Source: Limnomonas spitsbergensis (taxonomy: Eukaryota > Chlorophyta > Chlorophyceae > Chlamydomonadales). From it: a stretch of 64,000 nucleotides of DNA. The stretch is taken from NCBI GenBank assembly GCA_037349105.1, contig JAYJMM010000123.1, positions 4,030,001 to 4,094,000 of the forward strand. Direction: 5' to 3'. The notes below the pieces were generated by a model, which saw nothing but the letters and a program-made list of their open reading frames with translations, was not told the DNA's origin and did no database searches. Positions 41,901 through 53,900 of this stretch are shown here, one piece after another (within the stretch, counting starts at the first letter, position 1; each line of letters begins with the position of its first letter). A program made the translations under genes and the position numbers.

Positions 41901-44900
41901 GCCTGCCTGCCTGCCTGCCTACCCGCCTGCCTGTCTTCCTACCTGCCTGCCTACCTGCCTGCCTACCAACCTACCTGCCTGCCTGCCTACCTGACTGCCT
42001 GCCTACCAACCTACCTGCCTACCTTTCTGCCTACCTGCCTACCTGCCTGCATGCCTGCCTACCTGCCTGCATGCTTGCAGATCGACCCCTGGTCCTGCCT
42101 GCCTACCTGCCTGCATGCCTGCCAAGAGCACTGCCACACACTCCCCTGCATGCCTGCCTGCCTGCATGCCTGTATGCCTGCAGATCGACCCCTGGTCCTG
42201 CCTGCCTGCCTACCTGCCTGCCTGCCAATAGCACTGCCACACACTCCCCTGGCTACCTGCCTGCATGCATGCATGCATGCCTGTATGCCTGCAGATCGAC
42301 CCCTGGTCCTGCCTGCCTGCGTACCTGCCTACCTGCCAAGAGCACTGCCACACACACTCCCCTGGCTACCTGTGATGTGATGTTAAGTTTTTACAGTCCA
42401 ACGGGGCATCACATTTGATGCATGGGACTTGTGCCCGTAAACCGGGACAGGCACTAAATACGCTAGGACGAAAACCAGTGACCCCCCTGGGCAAGCAACC
42501 AACACACAACCACTGAGCAGTAGCGTGGGAATGAACCCCATAGTGCAGAAGATTAGCCCCAGCCATAGAACATGACGTGGGTGCAAATGAGTTCGGTTGG
42601 ACGCCTCCTAGGAAATTAAGAAGGAAAGGAGAAGATCTAAGTGAAATATAAGTCTGTGTAAAAACTGTGTGATGCGTGAGTCTGTGTAAAAACTGTGTGA
42701 TGACCTGCCTGCCTACCTGCCTGCCTGCAGATCGACCCCTGGCCATGGTCTTGTCCCGGACAATGGGTAGCGGCGTTCCCCAGGTGTCCACACTCTCGAA
42801 CCGCAGCACCAGCGGCCGCAGCACCAGCGGTCCCAGCACCGCCACGGGCTTTGGTGGCGTTGAACTTTCGTCCGACCACCTGCCTGTGCTGGACCGCGTG
42901 GTGGCCTCCGCGACCAACCCGAGCGCCCCGCCGCTGCCCCGGGGCCTCTCGCAGCCGTTTGAGGGCCTGACTGGGACGCAGATGTCGCTAATCAACACGC
43001 TGACGCAGCGCTGCCTGATGGGCGGGCATAAGCTGCTGTTTGTGACGGAGATTATGGCAGCCCTGAAGAAGTATGGAGAGGTGAGTGTGTTGGGGGGGGG
43101 GGGCAAGAATGGTGCGCTATGGGGGGTTGGGGCAGGGGGGCGCAAAGAGCTCATGGGCGGCCTCAAGCTACTGTTGATGACAGAGATCATTTGTGGTGCT
43201 GACGCGCAGAGAGGTATGTGTGTGTAGGTGTAGCTGTAGCTGTGTGTGTGTAGCTGGGGAGCTGGGGAAAGAGTTAGCCCTGGGGGGCGGGAGGGGTAAG
43301 CCTGACAAGCTTTTTGTACTTATCGTCTGATTTGATGCATCCCAAGTGCCCCCCCTCCTCCTTTTAAGGTGGTAGGTTGCATGCTTAAAAAAAGCACTGG
43401 CTTGTATGCGGCAATGCTCCACCATTATTCACACACGCAACAACCAAGCCCCAAACCCTGAATATTGCCCCCATGTGCGCAGCCGTGGCCAGATGTTTTC
43501 CTAGACCATGCCATGGTGACCAACCCTCTCTGGGTGCTGGTTGCGCCGATTGTGATTCAAGTGGATGCCGGCGATGGCTCAACGGGCACGGCGACAAAGG
43601 TAGTGCACGCTCCTGATGCAAGTGTTGTATTGCGATGTTTATAAATAAAAGGGCACAGCGGCTGAACAACCATACAGCCTGCTCCAAGGGAAGTTTTGTG
43701 TTGCTAAATGATAAGTAGGCATTACGACTGAGGTTTCGTTCACAGCCCGCTCCATTGCAATTCTATGGTGTCATGAAAAGAGAAAAATGGCATTGCAACC
43801 AAGGTGGTGCGTGTTTGATGGTAAAATTCTGGTTTGCCAGTACCGTGTTTGAAATCTAATGTTCTGCATACAAGTGCAGGCTGGGTATGACTATCTTATG
43901 GCACCTTGCTGTGCCGACTTAGTTTGAAGTAAATACCTAAATTGAAGTGCTATATGCCCCTACCGGTACTTGTGAGGTTGGCCCACCTCGGATTTTGGAG
44001 GGCATGCTAGACCCGTATCCACCGGTTGATGTCTCCCCCCTGGCCTTCACTTGATGACATGGACAGAGCTTGATAGATCAGAAGCTGCTACGCGTTGGAG
44101 CATGGACAAGCTTGACCCTCATGAATCTATGATGCCAACGGCACACCGGAAAAAAATCCCAAATCCCAAACCTTGCAGATCTTGAATTCTAAACCCTGCA
44201 CGCAAAATACCTTAAAACCTAGACCCTAGACCTTCAAGGTTTTGAATCCTGTGCCCTAAATCTTCCAGATCTTGAACCGTAGATCCATGCCAACCACCAA
44301 CCGCCACGCAGGTGTCCAAGCAGCTGGGGATCATCCTGTGGCTCTCTCGCACCAAGCTCAATGTGAAGCTGCTGGCCCAGACGGCCAAGTCCAGCGTCCC
44401 GCCGCTGCTGACGGCCATTGGCTGCCGGCTGCAGCGCTTCCTGGAGACACCTTGCGACATCGTCGCCACGGCGGCATCCTCCACGGCTTTCGCGATGAGC
44501 AGCAGTGGCGGCGGCGGCGGCGTGCCGCGCGCCCGCCCGTCGTCAGGCGCGTCGGGCTTCGGCGGCGTCTGCTCGGTGCGCGAGCAGGACATCTCGCCGC
44601 CGGTCACGCTCTGGCAGCTGGTAACCCACATGTGCAACAACGGGAAGGCCAACGGCGCCGCTGGCAGCATGATGAGCGGCGGCGTGACCGGGGCAGGCGG
44701 GGTTAGCAGCGGGACGCTCCAGAACAACGCCAACGGGGGCACCGTCGAGAGCTTCCTCGTGCCCACGCGGAACCCGAGCGCAACGGGCATCACGTCGCAC
44801 CTAGGGAGCAGCCTGTTTGACCTGCACCCGGTGCTATTCAACATCTCCAAGAGCGACTCGGCATCAACGCACTCGCTGGTCCGCGCCTACTCGACCGCGA

Positions 44901-47900
44901 TTTCGCAGCATCAGAATGCCACGGCCGCTGACATGGACACGGGCGTGGAGGAGGTGGAGATCATCGCCAAGGCCGGGCAGGTGGGTGATGCAGGGCTCAG
45001 GTTTTGGGGGGGAGTAGGTGGGTGTTGCAGGGCTCAGGTTTTGGGGGGGAGTAGGTGGGTGATGCAGGGCTCAGGTTTTGGGGGGGAGTAGGTGGGTGAT
45101 GCAGGGCTCAGGTTTGGGGGGGAGTTGGTGGGTGATGCAGGGCTCAGGTTTTGGGGGGGAGTAGGTGGGTGATGCAGGGCTCAGGTTTTGGGGGGGAGTA
45201 GGTGGGTGATGCAGGGCTCAGGTTTTGGGGGGGAGTAGGTGGGTGATGCAGGGCTCAGGTTTTGGGGGGGATTAGGTGGGTGATGCAGGGCTCAGGTCTT
45301 GGGGGGGAGTAGGTGGGTGATGCAGGGCTCAGGTCTTGGGGGAGAGTAGGTGGGTGATGCAGGGCTCAGGTCTTGGGGGGGAGTAGGTGGGTGATGCAGG
45401 GCTCAGGTTTTGGGGGGGAGTAGGTGGGTGATGCAGGGCTCAGGTTAGGGGGGGGTAGGTGGGTGATGTGAGGCAGGTGGGTGATGCAGGTCAGCAGGGG
45501 ATGATGTTTGGCAGCAGGGGATGATGTTTGGCACCGTGGTTTTTTGGGGCAGGTGCGTGATGCAGGTCATGGGGGATAAATGGGGGCAGCAGGGGCGCGT
45601 TGCAGGTCACGCAGGGATCCCTTTGATGTCCATTTTCCGTGACTCAGCTACATATCAGCTAAATTCCAGCCCTTCATCCCCAGAGGCCCCATGTGCTGCC
45701 AGCCATGCTGCTTTAGCCAGTAGCCGCAGGCCAGTCCAGGTTTGGTCCCAGTCAGGCCCTCGGTGGCCGCAGGGCGGCATTTGGAAGGTGGACTTAAAGC
45801 CGGAAATAGAGACACTAGATCTCTCTGGCTCTAAGTTCCCGAGGGGCCCTCAGGTCGGGTCGGGAGAGGTAGGTGGGCAGTGTGGGAAGTAGCAGGGTTG
45901 GGGTTCAAGGGTAAATAGGGAGTTTGGAGGCGGACGGGGGGACACAGGGCTGGGGTGGATGAAGGTGATGGGTGGCTTGAGGGTGGATGTAGGACCTCAG
46001 GGCCCAGAGAAGGCAGTTGCAGGACTCCTCCATCTCCTTCCTCAACCCTCTTCACCTCCTTAATCATGGCCACCTCTTGGACCCACTCTCTGGCCCCTCC
46101 ATCTCCTTCCTCAACCCTCTTCACCTCCTCAATCATGGCCACCTCTTGGACCCACTCTCTGACCCCTCCATCTCCTTCCTGAACCCTCTTCACCTCCTCA
46201 ATCATGGCCACCTCTTGGACCCACTCTCTGGCCCCTCCATCTCCTTCCTCAACCCTCTTCACCTCCTCGATCATGGCCACCTCTTGGACCCACTCTCTGG
46301 CCCCTCCATCTCCTTCCTCAACCCTCTTCACCTCCTCAATCATGGCCACCTCTTGGACCCACTCTCTGGCCCCTCCATCTCCTTCCTCAACCCTCTTCAC
46401 CTCCTCAATCATGACCACCTCTTGGACCCACTCTCTGGCCCCTCCATCTCCTTCCTCAACCCTCTTCACCTCCTCAATCATGGCCACCTCTTGGACCCAC
46501 TCTCTGGCCCCTCCATCTTTTTCCTCAACCCTCTTCACCTCCTCAACCATGGCCACCTCTTGGACCCACTCTCTGGCCCCTCCATCTCCTTCCTTAACCC
46601 TCCTCATGCCCTCAACCATGGCCACTGTGTCACCTGCCTGTGAATGACTAAAATCCCTGACCTCGGAACAGTCATGCTTTTCCTTGACCGGACTACGAGT
46701 CAGGTTCACCATGGCATCTTGCTCAAGGTCCCAGGTTTGGCCAGCCGATTCAGGTCTGGTCTCAATCAAGCCTTTAACGGCTGCTGGGCAGTCTGCCGAA
46801 GGGGGCCTTATTGCCAAATTAAATTTTGAAATTACCGGCTCTGCACTCTGACCCATAAACCCTAAACCTTAGCCATATTCTGTACCCACCCACACCTGCT
46901 GCAACTCCAGGGTGCGTATGGTTCTGTCTATGTTGCCATGTGGCGGGGCCAAGTGGTCGCGGTGAAGGTCATCAAGCACCAGAACGACGGGCGGAGGGCC
47001 ATGCGGACAGCCTGGGAGCTAGCGGTGACAAAAAGCTTGTCGCACCCCAACGTTGTGTTTGTGAGTGGCACGCCGAGGTACCTTAGAATACACTCAATAA
47101 AGGCCAGGCTGGTGAAATGTTTTGGACATAAGGGATGGGATTCGAAGATGGGACGACTTTGTTGACCGACCGTCCATGCTTTTCCGGCCCCCTCTTGTCC
47201 CCCGTTCACGATCTACCTCGAACAAGATACAGAAGACAAGAAAGGGCAGTACTGCTGATACCACCCTGCTTCAGGTGTGCACTTTTGAAATGTTTGTGCT
47301 CCTAGGCAGCAAGCCAGCCAGCACCCAAGGGCATCCGCTGCTGGTTAGAGAGCTGCCATTTAGTGAGCGGTGCATGTGTGTGTGTGTGTGTACGAGTGTT
47401 GACCCTCCATCTGCACGGGTCAAAGAGTTCGTTCGGCCTCCAGATGTACGAATTGGCGGTTTTAGGGGTACATGGTTTTGTTGGGACCACCAACCCACAG
47501 GTCCTGTGTTTTGTTGAGTTACTCAATACCTGGGATCAGCGTTGTGTCCAGACCCCCAATGTACACACATGCCCACACTGTTCACACGGATGCCCATCTA
47601 ATACGCTTAGGTCCACACCGTTCACACTGATGCCCATCTAATACGCTTAGGTCCACACCGTTCACACTGATGCCCATCTAATACGCTTAGGTCCACACCG
47701 TTCACACTGATGCCCATCTAATACGCCTAGGTCCACACCGTTCACACTGATGCCCATTCACACACACGGGTAGGTCCAGCCATCTGCACTGAAGCCCATT
47801 CACACATGTGCAGGTCCAGCCGTTCACACTGGCACCCATTCACACATTCGCAGGTCCACACTGTCCTCACCGATGTCATTGTGGAGAAAAAGGCGCGTCG

Positions 47901-50900
47901 CGTCATTCAGTTCAAGCCCGCATCCTCGGAGGACTGCAAGTCGTTATCCGCAGACTCTGCCGGTGACACCGGTGACGCCGTCAAGAAGTCACCCAAGTAA
48001 GTAGGCAGGAGCAGCTGGCGACGTTTTTCTCAATGTCTCGGGTTTTCTGTGATCCCTGTAACCTGTTAACCCCCGGGGTGTCCGAGACGATGGACGCAAA
48101 GATGCTGTTTAAATGCCCGCCATCTCTGCCGCCATGCGTTCACATCCACACCTTCAATTATTTAGTGCAAGGAGGTGCCAGAAGTGAGCATGCCATTCAA
48201 ACCAAGCGCGCCTTGTTTACAATGCATGCCGTGTTTGCTAAGCGTGCCATGTGTGCACCCATGGTACAGTCTCAATAAAGGACAGCAATGCGATCCTTGC
48301 TGTGCAATTGCACCATAATTCAGAAATCGTGGAGAAATTACGGCCCCTTGCATGTAAGAGCAACTGAATTTGTTTTGCAATTACGTTGACTGAAACTCAG
48401 CTATGCAATTCATCTACCGTATGGACCGTAAGGCGTGGCACTGGAAGTGATGGATCAGTTTTCACTTGTCTGGCGCTTGCCACTTGCTTGTTGCTGGAGG
48501 AGCCTTTTTGGGTTGCACCGCTTGGGTGCTCATGAGAGGCTCCCCTGATGGAAATTAATACTACAGGCTCCCGGGCATGTTTATTACCAGAAGGTTATTT
48601 ATCTACTAATCCTGGATGGTAGCTTGCCTAGTGCTGCGGCCGAACGTGTGGCTTCCTTAATCCACGCCTCAGGGCGTATTGTTTATTTATTTATAACTTA
48701 TCCTGGACAGGCCCATGCAGCACGACTTGCTCCACACCAGGCCCTTCAACAGAGGGCCGTAGTGTAGCTGACTCGCAGCTGAAACACCTCGGAATGAAGG
48801 TGCCCTGCGTCTCCCCGTCGTCGGATAAAGAAGTCCCTATTAATGTTTTAAGGAGGAAACACTGTGAAGGCCTTTTGGAGAAATCTGCTGATCGAGACCT
48901 TGCCGTTTATTTTTATTTACTGCATCTTCCCAAGCCCCGGCCTGCAGGAGACGACCCCTAATATTTGAATATTAGGCGTTGCTTCACTCTTTCTACGTTC
49001 TAAAATATTACTTTTTTGGCTTGGAATTGGTCGCGCGAAGCCAAATCCCATTCGGCGTACTATTCCTGGTCGAATGAGGCCCATTCCGTTCATATACATT
49101 TTTGTTTTTTTAATTTATTCATTTACAAGACTGTCGTACACTCTTATCTTCTCTCCTTCCATGTGCCTGGTCCATCCGAATGGAGTACCGGTTCTGTACT
49201 TACCGTAGTGTACCCATGTCCCGCAATCAGTAAATCTGCCCATATAGATTCGTGTTCCTTTGACATCCTCCAAGACTTGATTAAGGATCCTGAACACACT
49301 CCCCGCCCCCCCCCCTCCAGGTGCCAGGTGATCATCATGGAGTACTGCGACCTGGGGCCGCTGCACCACTATGTCGCTGAGAGGCGCTTCTTCAAGCAGG
49401 TTGACATTCGGGGAGATGTGCTGGACAAAGACGGTACGTGTGCCTAGCCTCGCTACCCCACCTGCCGGCCCCCCTGGGCGCCTACACCTGCCCGCCTGAC
49501 CCGCCTGATCTCGCCAGCCCACCTGCATCCACCCCTAGCCTGCCCTCCTGCGTGCCCGCCCGCTGGCCTGCGTGTCCTCCTTTTCCAGTGGCTGGATATT
49601 CAGGGCGGAGCCATTGTTTCTTTTTATGGCTACAAGTTCAACTCGGCAGGCTGCCCAACAGCTGCCGAAGGCCCAATTAGGACCAAACTTGCGGCCGGGG
49701 TGTAGCTGATATGTAGCTGAATCACGAAAATAGAAACACTGGGCGGCGCCCTGGATCAAGGCGGGAAATGCCTGGCTTGCCTTCCCGCCTGCATGCCCCA
49801 CCCTGGAACAGCCTTGAGCAGCCATGCCCTGATGGGAGCCTGTCTCTCTGAGTCACTGTGTGCAAAAAATTCCAGAAGGTGTGCGTGACCCCCACACTCC
49901 GCCTCCTGCTGCTGATGCTGCCACTGTTCATTTTGACACATCGTTATGGCTCTCCAGTTCCCACCCCTGTCGCTGCTGGCCTTGGTGCTCGCCCTAGAAC
50001 AGTGTCGTGGTGCGCCCGCTCCCCTCCCCACCACCCTCACACCCTGATGGCAGTCTCGATGCCACTGGTTTGACACGTCCGTCTCCGCCCTCCTCGCACA
50101 GCTCCAACTGGTTTGACACGTCTGTCCCCGCCCCTCCTCGCACAGCTCCGACTGGTTTCGACGGGAGCTCCCAGCAGCAAGTGGATCTGCCCCTCATCCT
50201 CACCATGCTGATTGAGGTGGCCTCGTCACTGAGCTACCTGCACAGTGGCGGCTTCATTCACTGCGACCTGAAGCCGGAGAATATACTGCTGAAAGTGAGG
50301 GGCTGAAGAGGGGGGGGCGGGGGCTCCTAGGGGAGGATATGGCTGACTTAAATCACACTGAAGGGAAGTGTGGGAGGTAATTACAGCCTCTGAGGGGATA
50401 CAATCTGCCAAGGTTAGAGGCTCAGCAGCATTGGTTTCATCTACCAAGGGCATGTCAAAAGGTTTCATTTTCAAGGGCATGTCAAAAGGTTTCATCTACC
50501 AAGGGCATGTCAAAAGGTTTCATCTACCAAGGGCATGTCAAAAGGTTTGATCTACCAAGGGCATGTCAGAAGGTTTCATCTACCAAGGGCATGTCACAAG
50601 GTTTCATCTACCAAGGGCATGTCAGAAGGTTTCATCTACCAAGGGCATGTCAAAAGGTTTCATCTACCAAGGGCATGTCAAAAGGTTTCATGTACCAAGG
50701 GCATGTCAAAAGGTTTCATCTATCAAGGGCATGTCAACAGGCCATGGCTGCTGAAGCTGAGGTATATGCTACATGCCGTTGGTAATTTGACCTGACAGTT
50801 CTGTCGAAGAGCCTGTCAAAGCAATGAGTCGATCGCTAAAAGGTACCTCAAGTTCGTGGGAGGAAATATTCAGGATTTGGCTTGCTCCGAGCAAGTGAAT

Positions 50901-53900
50901 GGCACCCCCCACAGGTGAATGGCACCCCCCACAGGTGAATGGCACCCCCCACAGAGTGTCATTCTTCCGTTATTTTCCTACCTTTATTTTCCAATCTACC
51001 TTTATTTTCCCTCAGCTCCTAGCTAGGAGGTGAACGCCCCCCCCCCCCCAGCAAGTCATGCATTCGTTATTGACCATTCATTAGGGATCTCCTTCATGGG
51101 AGACTGTAAAAAAAGTGTGCCTAGAAAAAAAAAGTGACTAAAAAAACAAAACAAAAACAACAACAAACACGGTCACCAAACCTACTATGCCGAAGCGACG
51201 GCTCACGACGCTCCGCAGGCACAGGCCAGGGGTGGGTTGCCACGAAGTGTTCTACCGCAAGCGCGGCCTCGATCAAAAGCAGCGCATTAGCAAAGCGATT
51301 CCATTGTACCCAACGTCGGGTGTAGGCGATATGTATTCGAAAAGCTTTTTGGCCGCGCGGCGATGACACCTCTCGCCCGCCACCCACCCAACGTAATCGT
51401 CCGTGACTAATGCCGTACTGGTGTCAGTCGCTTACAGCCTAGCACCGACGATACTGGTCAAGCGGAGGTCGCGAGTTCGATACCTGCCGGTGGCAGAAAG
51501 AGTTGTTGCAGACCGTGCGTTATCGCACTGACAAGCCGATGGTTGTTCGCACCCGAAAGAAAACAACCCTGAAAAAGAGCGAAGGGTTCAAGAAAAGAAA
51601 ATACACCAAAAGAAACCCGGGGAAGGTGGCAAAGATCCCCACGTTTTTTTATTTCCCCCTTCCCACTCCCAGCAGGTGAATGGGACTCCCCAGGGGGTGG
51701 GGCAACCAGCGGTTTCGGGGCGGGAATTTTTCCGATGGTTGCCCCCCCCCCCTGGTATCCCCCCCCACAGCAAGTAATCTATTCGAAATGTACAATTTAT
51801 TCATTTGTCCCCCTTCCCACTTCCAGGAGGTGCATGACCCCCCCCACACACACACAACAAGTACCGTACTAGATATTGGATATACTGTATACCATTTTAT
51901 TGATTTCCCCCTTACCCCTCCCAGAAGGTGCATGGCATCCCCCCCCCCCCACGCACAGCAAGTACCGTAATGGATATTGGATATACCGTATACCATTTTA
52001 TTTATTTTCCCCCTTCCCCCTCCCACTCCCAGCAGGTGAATGGCACCCACGGCTTTGTGACCAAGGTATCGGACTTTGGGATGAGCGACCTCTTCACCTG
52101 CGACGGACCAATGATGGGGGAACTGGGAGGCACCGTGACGCATGTGGCCCCAGAGATCGTGACGCAAAAGCTGGTGGGTGCAGGGTGCAAGTGTTGCGAG
52201 TGCCAGGCTGGCTGGTTGAGGGTCCAGGCCAAGAGTTAGGGCTCCAGAGATCGTGACGCAAAAGCTGGTGGGTGCAAGGGTCGGGCAGTCTGGTTCAGGG
52301 TCCAGGTGGAGGGTTCGCGTCTCAAAGATTGCAGCACAGAGGCTGGTGGGCTCAGGTTGCAAGTGCCCGGCATGCTGGTTGAGGGTTTAGGCTAACAGTT
52401 AAGGCTCAAGATATCTTGACGCAAAAGCTGGTGGGTGCGAGTGTCAGGCAGTCTGGTTCAGGGACCAGGTGGTGGGGTCGCAACTCGGAGATTGCAGCGC
52501 AGAGGCTGGTGGGTTCAGGGTGCAAGTATTAGGCATGCTGGTTGAGGGTTCAGGCCAACAGTTAAGGCTCCAAGATTTAGGGCTTCAGAGATCGTGACGC
52601 TGAACCTGGTGGGTTTAGGACTTCAGGCAGTGCTGGGTACAGGCTGGATTAAGGGTTTAGGGTAGTGCTGGGTACATGCTGGATTAAGGGTTTAGGGTAG
52701 TGCTGGGTACAGGCTGGATTAAGGTTTAGGGTAGTGCTGGGTACAGGCTGGATTAAGGGTTTAGGGTAGTGCTGGGTACAGGCTGGATTAAGGGTTTAGG
52801 GTAGTGCTGGGTACAGGCTGGATTAAGGGTTAAGGGTAGTGCTGGGTACAGGCTGGATTAAGGGTTTAGGGTAGTGCTGGGTACAGGCTGGATTAAGGGT
52901 TTGGGGTAGTGCTGGGTACAGGCTGGGTTGAGGGTTTAGGGTAGTGCTGGGTACAGGCTGGGTTTAGGGTTTGAGTGGTGCTGGGAAGCGGCTGGGTTTA
53001 GGGCTTAGGGAAGTGCTGGGTACAGGCTGGGTTTAGGGTTTGAGTGGTGCTGGGAAGCGGCTGGGTTTAGGGCTTAGGGAAGTGCTGGGTACAGGCTGGG
53101 TTTAGGGTTTGAGTGGTGCTGGGAAGCGGCTTGGTTTAGGGCTTAGGGAAGTGCTGGGTACAGGCTGGGTTTAGGGTTTAGGGTAGTGCTGGGAAGCGGC
53201 TGGGTTTAGGGCTTAGGGAAGTGCTGGGTACAGGCTGGGTTTAGGGTTTAGGGTAGTGCTGGGAAGCGGCTGGGTTTAGGGCTTAGGGAAGTGCTGGGTA
53301 CAGGCTGGGTTTAGGGCTTAGGGTAGTGCTGGGAAGCGGCTGGGTTTAGGGCTTAGGGAAGTGCTGGGTACAGGCTGGGTTTAGGGGTTAGGGAAGTGCT
53401 GGGTGTTGCCTAGGCTATGGTTACGTTGGCGTTCGACATGTCCTCTTACGGCATCATCATGTTTTAGGCTTTTCACCTGCCATCCGTAAACCCTAAACTC
53501 AAATGTTCTAGGTGAGCACCGCCTGCGACGTGTACTCGTATGGCATCATCATGTACGAGGTGTACACCTGCCAGAGGCCCTACATCCACATCATTGACAC
53601 CATCAGCGACAAGAAGCTGCGGGACAAGGTGCGGGGAACAGAAGCTCGTTTGCCCTGTAGTCGCATCTCACTTGTGGGCGGGAACTGCATCGGACAGGCC
53701 AAAGCATGATTTAGCATGAGCCGGCCGGGGTCTGCATCCCGAGTTGGACACTTTGCAGCCTCTGGTCTTATTTTGTTCAGTTTTACGATGAAGAAATGCA
53801 TCATTGACGCCATGAGCTACTGGAACCTCTGGAACAGGGTTTAGAACCCTGAACCCTACAGGGACCTCTGGGACAGGGTTTAGAACCCTTAACCCTCAAC

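Noticed and set aside
41802..42418. 192-codon and 115-codon Cys/Pro/Leu-rich frames
   Set aside because: Products of the CCTG tetranucleotide array; no start context or splice support.
42366..43190. Reverse-strand 274-codon open frame
   Set aside because: It is antisense to kinase exon 5 and runs through a LINE 3' end; the forward exon has splice sites, phase agreement and domain continuity.
50368..50795. SKGFIYQGHV-repeat proteins in three frames
   Set aside because: The 28-bp period opens all three frames in turn; intronic minisatellite.
51395..51490. Functional tRNA gene
   Set aside because: B-box is good but the acceptor stem does not pair and no clear anticodon arm forms; a SINE remnant is more likely.
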